Positions 49,884 through 58,107 of a stretch of 64,000 nucleotides of DNA are shown in pieces. Origin of the DNA: JAVVHH01 sp964235765 (GTDB lineage: Bacteria; Pseudomonadota; Alphaproteobacteria; Acetobacterales; Acetobacteraceae). Positions within the stretch are counted from its first letter, which is position 1. Every line of letters starts with the position of its first letter. The position numbers and the translations under genes were made by a program. The stretch is from positions 3,086 to 67,085 of the forward strand of contig CAXSDH010000010.1 of the NCBI GenBank assembly GCA_964235765.1. Direction: 5' to 3'. The notes under the pieces were generated by a model. It had not been told where the DNA came from, searched no databases, and worked only from the letters and a program-made list of their open reading frames with translations.

Positions 49884-51020
49884 ATGCGCGTCGCTGCCAT
49901 TCTCGTTGCCGCCGGGTCAGGCTCGCGTTTCGGTGGCGAGCGGCCCAAGCAGTATTCCATGCTGGCCGGCAAGCCCGTCGCACGCTGGGCGGCGGAGGCC
50001 TTGGCGCGGCATGCCGGGCTGTTGCAGCCGGTGGGCGACCCTGCCCTGCTCGATCCGTTGTTGGCCGGGCTGGATCACCTGCCGGTCGTGCCCGGCGGCG
50101 CGACCCGCCAGGAGAGCGTGCGCGCCGGGCTAGAGGCCTTGGCCCCGCTGGCGCCTGACATGGTGCTCGTGCACGACGCGGCCCGGCCGTTCTTTCCGGC
50201 GCCGACGGTTGCCGCGTTGCTGGAGGCGCTGGACCGCCACGCCGGTGCCATCCCCGCCGTGCCCGTGGCCGACACGCTGAAGCGCGCCGCGGACGGGGTC
50301 ATCGCCGGCACGGTGCCGCGGGACGGGCTGTTCCGGGCGCAAACGCCGCAAGCGTTCCGCTTTGCCACCTTGCTGGAACTGCACCGGCAAAGCGCCGCGC
50401 CGACCTCCGCCACCGACGATGCCGCGCTGCTCGAGCAGGCGGGAGTAGCCGTGGCATTGGTGGCCGGGCATGACGATAACATCAAGCTGACGTATCCGGA
50501 GGATGCCTTGCGGCTGGAACGCGTTCTCGCTCCCCCGTTGCAGCCGCGCACCGGCACCGGGTTCGACGTGCACGTGCTGGAGGCCGGGCGGCCGCTCATC
50601 CTGTGCGGCATCGCCGTGCCGCACGAGAAGGGGTTGGCCGGGCACTCCGATGCGGATGTGGGCATCCATGCCCTGTGCGACGCCATCTACGGCGCGCTGG
50701 CGGAAGGGGATATCGGCCGCCACTTTCCACCGAGCGAAGCGACCTGGAAGGACGCCGACAGCGCCCGCTTCCTGCGCCATGCCGCCGGGCGGATCGCGGC
50801 GCGGGGCGGTCGGCTGTCCAACGCGGACGTGACCCTGATTTGCGAGCGGCCCAAGATCACCCCCCATGCGGCGGCGATGATGGCCCGGCTCGCCGACCTG
50901 TTGGCAGTCGACGTAGGCCGCATCTCGGTAAAGGCAACGACGACGGAACGTCTGGGGTTCGCCGGCCGCGGCGAGGGGATTGCCGCTCAAGCCGTGGCAA
51001 CGTTGCTGTTGCCGGAGTGA
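49884..51020 (+). CDS. ispDF: Bifunctional IspD/IspF of the MEP isoprenoid pathway
   Basis: A 378-residue fusion. IspD part (about 1-215): AAILVAAGSGSRFGGERPKQ, VHDAARPFF, TPQAFR and DDAALLE; it makes CDP-methylerythritol. IspF part (about 220-378): TGTGFDVHVLEAGRPL with zinc ligands D and H, GHSDADVGIHALCDAIYGA and TTTERLGFAGRGEGIAAQA; it cyclises the phosphorylated product. The fused form is known from alphaproteobacteria and others. ATG 49884 is used; TTG 49872 is in frame upstream. It diverges from dusB over a 92-base gap with TTGACG at 49857-49862 as a possible -35. Confidence 0.95.
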   Translation: MRVAAILVAAGSGSRFGGERPKQYSMLAGKPVARWAAEALARHAGLLQPVGDPALLDPLLAGLDHLPVVPGGATRQESVRAGLEALAPLAPDMVLVHDAARPFFPAPTVAALLEALDRHAGAIPAVPVADTLKRAADGVIAGTVPRDGLFRAQTPQAFRFATLLELHRQSAAPTSATDDAALLEQAGVAVALVAGHDDNIKLTYPEDALRLERVLAPPLQPRTGTGFDVHVLEAGRPLILCGIAVPHEKGLAGHSDADVGIHALCDAIYGALAEGDIGRHFPPSEATWKDADSARFLRHAAGRIAARGGRLSNADVTLICERPKITPHAAAMMARLADLLAVDVGRISVKATTTERLGFAGRGEGIAAQAVATLLLPE

Positions 51021-51029
51021 AGCTCTGAA

Positions 51030-51103
51030 TCGGGTAGGCCGGATTCGAACCGACGACCCCTTGTCCCCCAGACAAGTGCGCTACCAGGCTGCGCCACTAC
51101 CCG
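51030..51103 (-). tRNA. tRNA-Pro (anticodon GGG)
   Basis: The minus strand folds into a full cloverleaf: acceptor CGGGTAG/CTACCCG with A as discriminator, D arm GCGC-AGCCTGGTA-GCGC, anticodon arm CTTGT-CTGGGGG-ACAAG (anticodon GGG) and T arm GCCGG-type stem with TTCGAAT loop. It lies 10 bases beyond the ispDF stop and 42 bases before the MerR-like gene end; CCA is not encoded. Confidence 0.95.
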
Positions 51104-51145
51104 TAACTCAGAACATCTCGCCGACGGGTTCCTAGCAGCCCCGCC

Positions 51146-51649
51146 CTACTCGAGCAACGCCCTTACCGACACGAGCTCCTCCAGCGCTAGCCGCAGCAAC
51201 GCCCGCAAACGGTCGATCTCATCCGCATCCGCAGTCGTGGCGAGAGTTGGGTCGAGGCTGGGCAACTCGGGTGGCGGGGCCGCCTCGGCGCGTTCGGCTT
51301 CGGCGGCGGCGCGTTCTGCCGGCGTCGCCGGTGGGATATCATCGGACAATTGGCCTCCGCCATCGCGCAGCAAGCGCTGGACGCCCTTGATGGTATAACC
51401 CTGAATGTACAACAAATCACTAATGCGGCGCAGCAGCTGGATGTCGTCCGGCCGGTAATAGCGCCTGCCGCCGCCCCGCTTCAGCGGCTTGATCTGCGGA
51501 AACTTGGTCTCCCAAAATCGCAGAACATGCTGCGGGATGTGCAGTTCGTCGGCCACTTCGCTGATGGTGCGGAAGGCGTTCGGCGCCTTCTTGGCGCGCG
51601 GCCGGGCCTGATCCGGCTCCTCAGGCAACAGGTCGCTCATGCCGGTCAT
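51146..51649 (-). CDS. MerR-family regulator
   Basis: A 167-residue regulator with a MerR winged helix: RTISEVADELHIPQHVLRFW, KRGGGRRYYRPDDIQLLRRI and LLYIQGYTIKGVQRLLRDG. The C-terminal part is a short acidic linker followed by LRALLRLALEELVSVRALL, a coiled-coil. No effector-binding cysteines are present. A MerR-like gene directly behind ihfA is common in alphaproteobacteria, but its targets are unknown. The ATG at 51649 overlaps the ihfA stop (ATGA); ATG 51640 is an alternative. Confidence 0.9.
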   Translation of the reverse strand: MTGMSDLLPEEPDQARPRAKKAPNAFRTISEVADELHIPQHVLRFWETKFPQIKPLKRGGGRRYYRPDDIQLLRRISDLLYIQGYTIKGVQRLLRDGGGQLSDDIPPATPAERAAAEAERAEAAPPPELPSLDPTLATTADADEIDRLRALLRLALEELVSVRALLE

Positions 51650-51972
51650 TCGTCGTCGCCGCCCAGGTCGTCACCGCTGGGGATCGTGGTCCCATTTACA
51701 TGCGCCTTCAGCACCTGGCTGGGCCGGAACGTCAGCACGCGGCGCGGCAGGATCGGCACCTCGATGCCCGTTTTGGGATTGCGGCCGATCCGCCGGCCCT
51801 TCTGCCGGACCGAAAACGTGCCGAACCCGCTCACCTTGACCGACTCGCCGGCCTCGAGCGCCAGCGACATGCGTTCCAACACCGTCTCCAGCAGGTCGGC
51901 GGAATCGTTGCGAGACAGCCCGACCTGCGCATAGATCGTCTCAGCCAGTTGCGCTCGCGTAACCGTGTTCAT
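51646..51972 (-). CDS. ihfA: Integration host factor alpha subunit
   Basis: A 108-residue DNA-bending protein of the HU/IHF family. It shows TRAQLAETIYAQVGLSRNDS, VLERMSLALEAGESVKVSGF and the beta-arm RRIGRNPKTGIEVPILPRRV with the intercalating proline and the alpha-type VLTFRPSQVLK. It pairs with IhfB. The gene may be transcribed from its own promoter in the 83-base gap to fabH, and is followed by the MerR-like gene. Confidence 0.94.
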   Translation of the reverse strand: MNTVTRAQLAETIYAQVGLSRNDSADLLETVLERMSLALEAGESVKVSGFGTFSVRQKGRRIGRNPKTGIEVPILPRRVLTFRPSQVLKAHVNGTTIPSGDDLGGDDE

Positions 51973-51978
51973 CCCGAC

Positions 51979-52008
51979 ACGCTATGGGCCGGCATTACCA
52001 ACGTCAAG
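51979..52008 (-). promoter_or_regulatory. Predicted ihfA promoter
   Basis: On the minus strand TTGACG is followed after 17 bases by TAGCGT, close before the ihfA ATG at 51972, which would give an almost leaderless mRNA. The -35 box lies in one arm of the inverted repeat at 52003-52021. Confidence 0.4.
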
Positions 52009-52021
52009 CAAACGGCTTGAC
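52003..52021. repeat. Perfect inverted repeat overlapping the ihfA -35 box
   Basis: GTCAAGC and GCTTGAC form a perfect 7-bp dyad with a 5-base centre. Each arm contains TTGAC. It may be an operator or a weak stem-loop at the end of the rpmF-plsX-fabH transcript; no U-run follows. Confidence 0.55.
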
Positions 52022-52055
52022 ACTAAAGAATTGTGCCCCGCCTGTGGCGACTCCG

Positions 52056-53021
52056 CTACAGCCGCACCAGGGCGCTGCCCCAGGTCAGCCCGCCCCCCAG
52101 CGCCTCCATCAGCACCAGTTCGCCGCGCTTGATCCGGCCATCCCGATAGGCCTCGGACAACGCCAGCGGGATCGACGCCGCAGAGGTGTTGGCGTGCCGG
52201 TCCACCGTCATCACCACCCGCTCGCTCGGCAGGCCGAGCTTCTTGCCCATCGCCTCGATGATGCGCCGGTTCGCCTGGTGCGGCACAAGCCAGTCCACAT
52301 CGGCGTGGCTCAAACCATTGGCCGCAAGGGCTTCGTCCACGGCCGCGGCGAGCTTCGCCACGGCGTGCCGGAATATCTCGCGGCCGTTCATCACCAAATG
52401 GCCGGGCTTGTCGGCCCGGCCGACCGAGCCATCGATGTAGAGCGAATCACCAAGCGTGCCGTCGGCATGCAAATGCGTGGAGAGAATGCCCCGCTCACCC
52501 TCCGCCGGCGTGGCCCGGCGCAGGAATGCGGCCCCCGCCCCATCGCCAAACAGCACGCAGGTCCCCCGATCCGCCCAGTTCAGAATGCGCGAATACACCT
52601 CGGAACCGATCACCAGCACGCCCCGTGCCTGGCCCGCCCGCATCAGCCCGTCCGCTACCGAAAGCCCGTACACGAACCCGCTGCAGGCGGCCGAGAGATC
52701 GAACCCAAAGCCCTGCTTGATGCCCAACTCCGCCTGCACTCGCAGCGCGGTCGCCGGAAACGCTTGGTCCGGGGTAGCCGTGGCCAGGATGACCGCGTCC
52801 ACGTCGCCCGGCCCTGCCCCCGCATCCGCAAGTGCCGCCCGGGCCGCCTGCGCGCCCATGAAGGCGCAGGTTTCGTGCGGCGCGGCGAAATGCCGCTGGC
52901 GTATGCCGGTGCGCTCCTGGATCCAAGCGTCGGTGGTGTCGATGGTGCGGGACAACTCGTCGTTGGTCACCACGCGCTCGGGCAGGTAGCCGCCGAGGCC
53001 GGCCAGGACGGTGCGCGCCAC
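52056..53021 (-). CDS. fabH: 3-oxoacyl-ACP synthase III
   Basis: A 321-residue thiolase-fold enzyme starting type II fatty-acid synthesis by condensing acetyl-CoA with malonyl-ACP. The catalytic triad is C113 (LSAACSGF), H248 (VPHQANRR) and N278 (HANTSAAS), and the glycine-rich end MEALGGGLTWGSALVRL is typical. The start is GTG 53021, one base after the plsX stop; the longer open frame lies inside plsX and has no homology. Confidence 0.95.
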   Translation of the reverse strand: MARTVLAGLGGYLPERVVTNDELSRTIDTTDAWIQERTGIRQRHFAAPHETCAFMGAQAARAALADAGAGPGDVDAVILATATPDQAFPATALRVQAELGIKQGFGFDLSAACSGFVYGLSVADGLMRAGQARGVLVIGSEVYSRILNWADRGTCVLFGDGAGAAFLRRATPAEGERGILSTHLHADGTLGDSLYIDGSVGRADKPGHLVMNGREIFRHAVAKLAAAVDEALAANGLSHADVDWLVPHQANRRIIEAMGKKLGLPSERVVMTVDRHANTSAASIPLALSEAYRDGRIKRGELVLMEALGGGLTWGSALVRL

Positions 53022-53022
53022 G

Positions 53023-54069
53023 CTATACCGCGGCGAACATCGCGGCGGGCTTGCCCAGACCCTCGATGCGCGCCAGCCCGTCCCGTATCTTTTCGTTAAA
53101 CCCGTGCACGACCATGTCCATGGCCACATCCACGGCATGCGCGAAGCCCTCCGCATCGGTGCCGCCGTGCGACTTCACCACCACGCCATTCAGCCCCAGC
53201 ATCACCGCGCCGTTGTAACGGCGCGGGTCCAGCCACTCGCGCATCCGGTCCAGACCCGGCCGGGCGAGCAGATAGGCCAATCTGCCGGCCAGGCTGCCGC
53301 CAAAAATCTGCTTGAGCAGGCCGCCCACCAGCTTCAGCGCGCCCTCCCCGGTCTTGAGCGCCACGTTGCCGGTGAAACCGTCCGTCACGATGACGTCGGT
53401 GGTGCCGGCCGCAATGTCGTGCCCCTCGACGAAGCCATGGAACTGCGGGCCGATATGGCTGAGCCGCAGCACCTCCGCGGCTTGGCGCACCCGCTCGTCG
53501 CCTTTCAGCTCCTCCGAGCCGACGTTCAACAGCCCGATGCTCGGCGCCGTGAGGCCCAGCACGGTGCGGGCGAACACATCGCCCATCACCGCGAACTCCA
53601 CCAGGTTGCGCACGTCGCACTGCAAGTTGGCGCCGAGGTCGAGCATGACGATGTCACCCCGCGCCGACGGCCCGATGGCGGCCATGGCCGGCCGGTCGAT
53701 CCCGGGCAACGACTTGATGACGATCTTGGCCAGCGCCAGCAGCGCGCCGGTATTGCCAGCGGACACGACGCCCGAGGCCTCACCCCGCGACACCGCATCG
53801 ATCGCCATGCGCATGGACGAGCCGCGGACCCGCAACGCGGCTGTAGGCTTCATGTCGCTCGGGATGCTGGCGGCGGCATGACGGACCGTGCAGGCCGCCA
53901 CGACGCGCTTGTGCCCGGCCATGAGCGGCCCGAGTTGCGCCTCGTCGCCGAATAGCAGGAAACGCGCGCCCGGATGCCGCTCGGCTGCAAGTGCGATGCC
54001 ATCGACCACGATCGCAGGCGCGTTATCCCCACCCATCGCGTCGATCGCCAGGGTAAACGGCTCGTTCAA
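53023..54069 (-). CDS. plsX: Phosphate acyltransferase PlsX
   Basis: A 348-residue enzyme making acyl-phosphate from acyl-ACP for phospholipid synthesis. It shows LAIDAMGGDNAPAIVVDGI, the MSxxG-like SGVVSAGNTGALLALAKIVI, IGLLNVGSEELKGDE and VIVTDGFTGNVALKTGEG. The start is TTG at 54069 (LNEPFTLAIDAMGG); there is no ATG or GTG near it. It is 39 bases downstream of rpmF and one base before fabH. Confidence 0.95.
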   Translation of the reverse strand: MNEPFTLAIDAMGGDNAPAIVVDGIALAAERHPGARFLLFGDEAQLGPLMAGHKRVVAACTVRHAAASIPSDMKPTAALRVRGSSMRMAIDAVSRGEASGVVSAGNTGALLALAKIVIKSLPGIDRPAMAAIGPSARGDIVMLDLGANLQCDVRNLVEFAVMGDVFARTVLGLTAPSIGLLNVGSEELKGDERVRQAAEVLRLSHIGPQFHGFVEGHDIAAGTTDVIVTDGFTGNVALKTGEGALKLVGGLLKQIFGGSLAGRLAYLLARPGLDRMREWLDPRRYNGAVMLGLNGVVVKSHGGTDAEGFAHAVDVAMDMVVHGFNEKIRDGLARIEGLGKPAAMFAAV

Positions 54070-54108
54070 TGCGCTAGACCCCGAGAACGCGAAGGCGTCC
54101 GGCCGCGA

Positions 54109-54312
54109 TCAGGCGCGGACAGCGCCCTTCAGATCCTTGCCGGCCGCCACGACCTCGCGCCCCGCATAATGGCCGCAATGGCTGCAGACGTGATGCGGGC
54201 GCTTCAGCTCGCCGCAATTGCCGCACTCGTTGTGGGCCTCGGGGCTGATCGCGTCGTGCGAACGCCGCATGCCGCGGCGGGATGGCGAGGTTTTCTTCTT
54301 GGGAACGGCCAT
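54109..54312 (-). CDS. rpmF: 50S ribosomal protein L32
   Basis: A 67-residue zinc-type L32. MAVPKKKTSPSRRGMRRSHD is the conserved start and two CxxC pairs, CGNC and CSHC, form the zinc ribbon, so this is the C+ form. ATG 54312 is used. Gene order rpmF-plsX-fabH is conserved and couples ribosome and lipid synthesis. A likely promoter lies at 54404-54432. Confidence 0.96.
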   Translation of the reverse strand: MAVPKKKTSPSRRGMRRSHDAISPEAHNECGNCGELKRPHHVCSHCGHYAGREVVAAGKDLKGAVRA

Positions 54313-54403
54313 GGGACAGCGCCCCTCCGGTCTGACGTGACGCGCGGCGCGCCATGCGGCGGCAACTGGATCACTTGTGGGTTGTCGTTGACGTGAGCCG
54401 CGC

Positions 54404-54432
54404 CGTCTAGCAGAGGCGGTCGGCCCCTGCAA
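54404..54432 (-). promoter_or_regulatory. Predicted rpmF-plsX-fabH promoter
   Basis: On the minus strand TTGCAG is followed after exactly 17 bases by TAGACG, giving a leader of about 85 bases before rpmF. It lies in the 127-base gap to the YceD gene. Confidence 0.45.
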
Positions 54433-54439
54433 GCACCGC

Positions 54440-54931
54440 CTATTGTTCGCGGCGCAAGGCGGCCAGCGCGGCAAAGGGACCGCTCGCCTCGTGCACCGAC
54501 CCGGCAGCCTCATCCATGCCCGGCATCCGCGGATAGGGGTCGAGCGCCAGTGCAAGCTGCTCGGTTGCCGCCTCGCCCAGGTCGATCGCATTGCCGATGT
54601 AGGGAACCTGGTCCAACGCATCCGGGTCCGGGTCGTCGGTCTCCGACCCTTCCGGCACGAAATTCAGCGCGAACGCCTCCTGGACGCGCTGGTCGAACTC
54701 CTCGAGCGACAGTACGCACACCTGCGTTACCTCGGCCTCGAGCTGGCCCGTAGCCGCCACCATTGCGTCCTCGGCTCTCCGCAGGTGGAAGCGGCACCAC
54801 AGCCGGGCCACCGCTGGAAGCTGCAGGCGGGCGGCTAGGGCCGTGAGTTCGCAGGCATCCGCCTCGACGACGAAGGTAACGCCCTGCGCCCCGAGGCGGT
54901 CGAGTGGGGTGGGGCGCGAAAATTCCGTCAT
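54440..54931 (-). CDS. YceD/DUF177 family protein
   Basis: A 163-residue protein of the DUF177 family, usually encoded upstream of rpmF and linked to 23S rRNA or large-subunit processing. Recognisable are VARLWCRFHLRRAEDAMVAA, TQVCVLSLEEFDQRVQEAF and the acidic IDLGEAATEQLALALDPYPR. It overlaps the upstream chaperone gene by four bases (ATGA). No catalytic residues are known in this family. Confidence 0.87.
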   Translation of the reverse strand: MTEFSRPTPLDRLGAQGVTFVVEADACELTALAARLQLPAVARLWCRFHLRRAEDAMVAATGQLEAEVTQVCVLSLEEFDQRVQEAFALNFVPEGSETDDPDPDALDQVPYIGNAIDLGEAATEQLALALDPYPRMPGMDEAAGSVHEASGPFAALAALRREQ

Positions 54932-55473
54932 GCCGGGGCCGTCAGCATCGGCACGAAGCCAGCCTGCCCGGCCAGCAACGACTCAAGCGGCTGCTCACCC
55001 AGCCGGCGGTGCTGCCGCAGCGTGATGTCCGCGAGCGCATAGGCGTTCGCCTCCGGCGCCGCGCCGCGCCAGACGTTGCGGGCGACCGCGGTGGCCATTG
55101 CCTCCCGGTCACCAGCGTCGAGCGCCGCGGCGTAGGCGGCGCTGCGGCCGTGCAGCGCCTCCCACATCGCCTTAACCCGCTTGCCCACCGCCATGTCGCT
55201 GACGCCCAGCTCGCGCAACGTCGTGTCCATGTCCAGGAACATTGCATCGAACACGGCTTGCGCCAACTCGGCGCCGGGCTTGGAAGCGGCGTGCAGGCGA
55301 TGGATCAGCAGAAAGACATAGAGCCCGACCATGTCGAACCGGCCATCCATGGTGTCGGGCACACCGAGGTCGGCATAGAAGTGGGGATCGCGCGCGGCAC
55401 GGACGGCTTGGGTGTAGAGTTCGAAGCCTGCGCGCTCCAGCCGCTTACGGCCAAACAAACCCAGGAACCCCAT
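54928..55473 (-). CDS. Ubiquinol-cytochrome c chaperone (CBP3 family)
   Basis: A 181-residue helical protein of the CBP3/UQCC1 family, needed for assembly of the cytochrome bc1 complex. Typical segments are YTQAVRAARDPHFYADLGVP, DTMDGRFDMVGLYVFLLIHR, MFLDMDTTLRELGVSDMAVG and VKAMWEALHGRSAAYAAAL. The start is ATG 55473 (MGFLGLFGRKR). It forms an operon with the YceD-like gene and diverges from the BamE-like gene. Confidence 0.9.
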   Translation of the reverse strand: MGFLGLFGRKRLERAGFELYTQAVRAARDPHFYADLGVPDTMDGRFDMVGLYVFLLIHRLHAASKPGAELAQAVFDAMFLDMDTTLRELGVSDMAVGKRVKAMWEALHGRSAAYAAALDAGDREAMATAVARNVWRGAAPEANAYALADITLRQHRRLGEQPLESLLAGQAGFVPMLTAPA

Positions 55474-55526
55474 GCCCAACCCTCGAACGTTTGACTCGCC
55501 AAGGCGGGCGTGACACCCACCTGCGT

Positions 55527-55554
55527 TACATAGGCGCCGGCGGCGATCGATCAA
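55527..55554 (-). promoter_or_regulatory. Predicted promoter of the bc1 chaperone-YceD pair
   Basis: On the minus strand TTGATC is followed after 16 bases by TATGTA, about 50 bases before the ATG at 55473, within the 125-base divergent gap to the BamE-like gene. Confidence 0.4.
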
Positions 55555-55598
55555 TCCGATCCCGTGGAACGGCGGCCGCCTTATCGGGACGAATCGGC

Positions 55599-56105
55599 GT
55601 GCGACGAACCCTCCTGCCCATGCTCCTCATCCTTGGCCTGCTGCCGGCATGCAGCGTGATCGAGACGCCGCGCACGCTGCGCGGCAACAAGGTGGACATG
55701 GACCAGTTGAAGGAGCTGGTGCCAGGCACCTCCACGCGCGCCGACGTAACCTCCTTGCTCGGCTCGCCCTCGGCCAAGGCCACGTTCGACGACAACAGCT
55801 GGATCTATATCAGCGAGACCACGCGCACCCGGGTAGGCCGCACGCCCGGCATTCTCGCCCAGGACGTGACGGTGCTGACCTTCGACTCAGGCGGTGTGCT
55901 GCGGGGCGTCAAGCGCCTGAGCCAGGATGACAGCCGCTCGGTGGACGTGGTGGCCCGCGCCACGCCGTCGCCGGGCAGCGAGGCGTCGTTCATGCAGCAG
56001 TTGCTGGGCAACGTGGGCAAGTTCAGCACGGGCGCGACTGGCGGTGCTTCCGGCGGCGGCCCGGGCAGCAGCGGCGCTTCGACGGGCAGCAGCACGGGGC
56101 TTTGA
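55599..56105 (+). CDS. BamE/SmpA-like outer-membrane lipoprotein
   Basis: A 168-residue lipoprotein (signal RRTLLPMLLILGLLPAC, Cys 18) of the SmpA/OmlA family, an accessory part of the BAM complex. Core motifs are VPGTSTRADVTSLLGSPSAK, the DNSWIYISETTRTR strand and DVTVLTFDSGGVLRGVK. A long Gly/Ser-rich tail (about 140-168) is not part of the family core. The start is GTG 55599, since it alone gives a complete signal peptide; ATG 55620 would leave a shorter one. Confidence 0.87.
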   Translation: MRRTLLPMLLILGLLPACSVIETPRTLRGNKVDMDQLKELVPGTSTRADVTSLLGSPSAKATFDDNSWIYISETTRTRVGRTPGILAQDVTVLTFDSGGVLRGVKRLSQDDSRSVDVVARATPSPGSEASFMQQLLGNVGKFSTGATGGASGGGPGSSGASTGSSTGL

Positions 56106-56138
56106 ACCCGGCCTCCCCGGACGGAATTGACGCCCCGT

Positions 56139-57089
56139 TCAAAAGTGGCTCCACCCACCGGCGGATAACGCCATCGCCGTCCCGCCAGCAGCCACGACCT
56201 CGACCCCGCGCCCACTGGTGAACGTGCCAATGCGCGTAACCCCGACCGCCGCCGCCGCCGCCGCCGCAAGCAGCGCGCGGTCGCCGCCCGGCCGCACCGC
56301 CATCAAAAGCTCGTAGTCGTCCCCGCCGGTGAGGCATGTCTCCAGCCGGCCCGGTCCAGCTTCGCGGGCGGCCGGCGACAACGGCACCAGCCCGGCCTGC
56401 ACCTCCGCCCCCAGCCCGGCCGCCCGGCAGAGATGCCCCAAATCCTGCACCAGCCCGTCCGAGACATCCATGCAAGCGGCCAGGAGCGCCGGGGACGCCA
56501 GACCCAGCCGAGGCTCCGGCAGCCGATACCGCCCCGACAGGAAGCCGTCCGCATCCGCAACCTGCCCGCGCAACGCCAACAGCCCGAGCGCTCCGTCGCC
56601 GATTGTGCCCGTCACCCAGATGCCGTCGCCCGCCTGCGCACCGGTCCGCCGCACCATCCCGCCCGGCGCCACATGGCCGATGCAGGTCAGCGACAGCGAG
56701 AGCGGCCCTGGCGTCGACGTGGTGTCGCCGCCCAGCAGGCTGATCCCGTAACGCGCCTGATCTTCCGCAAGCCCGGCCGCGAAACCGGCGAACCACGCTT
56801 CCGGCGTGTCGCGACGGGCCGATAGGGTCACCAGATAGGCCAGCGGCGCCGCACCCTTGGCGGCGAGATCCGACAGGTTGACCCGCAGCAGCTTGCGGCC
56901 GACCAGGTCCGCTGGGTCGTGCGGGAGGAAGTGGACGCCCTCCACCATGGCATCCGCAGTGATGACCAACTCCCGGCCCGGCGGCGGCTGCAGAAGCGCG
57001 GCGTCGTCCAGCAAGTCCAGCGCGCCCGGCCCGGCGAGCGGCCGGAAGTGCCGGGCGATCAAGCCGAACTCGGCCGGGGCCGGCGTCAT
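56139..57089 (-). CDS. thiL: Thiamine-monophosphate kinase
   Basis: A 316-residue ATP-dependent kinase converting TMP to thiamine pyrophosphate. Motifs include DLLDDAALLQPP, VITADAMVEGVHF, KLLRVNLSDLAAKGA, ISLLGGDTTSTPG and MDVSDGLVQDLGHL, with CLTGGDDYELLMAV near the end. ATG 57089 overlaps the nusB stop (ATGA); the longer frame is inside nusB. nusB-thiL coupling behind the rib genes is the usual alphaproteobacterial order. Confidence 0.94.
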   Translation of the reverse strand: MTPAPAEFGLIARHFRPLAGPGALDLLDDAALLQPPPGRELVITADAMVEGVHFLPHDPADLVGRKLLRVNLSDLAAKGAAPLAYLVTLSARRDTPEAWFAGFAAGLAEDQARYGISLLGGDTTSTPGPLSLSLTCIGHVAPGGMVRRTGAQAGDGIWVTGTIGDGALGLLALRGQVADADGFLSGRYRLPEPRLGLASPALLAACMDVSDGLVQDLGHLCRAAGLGAEVQAGLVPLSPAAREAGPGRLETCLTGGDDYELLMAVRPGGDRALLAAAAAAAVGVTRIGTFTSGRGVEVVAAGGTAMALSAGGWSHF

Positions 57090-57619
57090 GCCTCCGCGGC
57101 GTCGCCGGGATGGGCCGGAAAGTCGCCGGGCCGCAGGGCGCGGGCCAGATGGTCCAGCATGCCATTGACCATGCGCGGCTCCTCGCCGGTGAAGAAGCCG
57201 TGCGCGACGTCGAGGTATTCGTTGATCACCACGCGCGATGGCGGGCCGTCCGCCATGGACAGTTCGGCGCCGCCCGCCCGCAACAGGGCGCGCAGCACCG
57301 GGTCGAGCCGGGTCATCGGCCAGCCCGCCGGCAGCGCCGCGACGATCATCCCGTCCAGCCGGTCCTGCTCCAGCACCGCCGTGCGGACGATGCGGGTGAA
57401 CAGCGGCACGTGCGCGTCCGGCACCCGCCCCTCCTCGAAGCCGCCGCCGCCGAGATGCTCCGGGCCGGGCATGCCGCCCAGCCGGTGCCGCACGAATTGT
57501 TCGATCACCGTCTCGGCGGCCTCGCCCGCCTGCTCGCTCTGGAACAGCGCCTGCACGGCCGCCACCCGCGACGCCGTGCGCGGCCGGCCTTGCGGGTTCC
57601 GGGAAGGCTTGCGGCCCAT
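57086..57619 (-). CDS. nusB: Transcription antitermination factor NusB
   Basis: A 177-residue RNA-binding factor of the rRNA antitermination complex. It shows RTASRVAAVQALFQSEQAG, VRTAVLEQDRLDGMIVAALP, LDPVLRALLRAGGAELSM and VVINEYLDVAHGFFTGEEP. It is slightly longer than the E. coli protein, with an extended basic N-terminus and a longer loop. Its ATG shares one base with the ribH stop (TGATG). Confidence 0.94.
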   Translation of the reverse strand: MGRKPSRNPQGRPRTASRVAAVQALFQSEQAGEAAETVIEQFVRHRLGGMPGPEHLGGGGFEEGRVPDAHVPLFTRIVRTAVLEQDRLDGMIVAALPAGWPMTRLDPVLRALLRAGGAELSMADGPPSRVVINEYLDVAHGFFTGEEPRMVNGMLDHLARALRPGDFPAHPGDAAEA

Positions 57620-58101
57620 CAGCCCGCTCCGAAGCGGCGGGCCGCCGCGATTTGCAGCAGAGCCGCGGCGGCAGCCTCGGCGCCCTTGTTGTGGCCCTCA
57701 TCCGAAGATCGCGCGACCGCCTGCGCGATCTCGTGCACCGTCAACAGGCCGGTCCCCAGCGCAATCCCGTATTGCAGCGCCACCGCCATCAGCCCGGCCA
57801 TGCTCTCCCGGCAGATATGGTCGTAATGGTCGGTCTCGCCTCGCACCACGCAGCCCAGCGCCACGTACCCCTGGAAGCGCTGGGCGCCCCGCAGCGCGAT
57901 GCGGATGGCCTGCGCCAGCTCAAACGCACCGGCAATGTCCAGCGTGTCCCAGGTCGCGCCGGCGTCGCGCAAGATGCGTTCGGCGCCGCGCGTCATGCCG
58001 TCCACCACCTCACGGTAATAGGGCGCCCGCACCAGCAAGACATGCGGGGCCGGCCCCGGCACCCGTGGGGCCGCCGGCAGCGGTGCGTCTTCGGTGCTCA
58101 T
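57619..58101 (-). CDS. ribH: 6,7-dimethyl-8-ribityllumazine synthase
   Basis: A 160-residue lumazine synthase, the penultimate step of riboflavin synthesis. It shows RAPYYREVVDGMTRGAERIL, TLDIAGAFELAQAIRIAL and ALGCVVRGETDHYDHICRES (catalytic His in the DHYDHIC stretch). The N-terminal 20 residues are Pro/Ala-rich and probably flexible. It is in a run with ribBA (6-base gap) and nusB (1-base overlap). Confidence 0.94.
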   Translation of the reverse strand: MSTEDAPLPAAPRVPGPAPHVLLVRAPYYREVVDGMTRGAERILRDAGATWDTLDIAGAFELAQAIRIALRGAQRFQGYVALGCVVRGETDHYDHICRESMAGLMAVALQYGIALGTGLLTVHEIAQAVARSSDEGHNKGAEAAAAALLQIAAARRFGAG

Positions 58102-58107
58102 TCGGCC

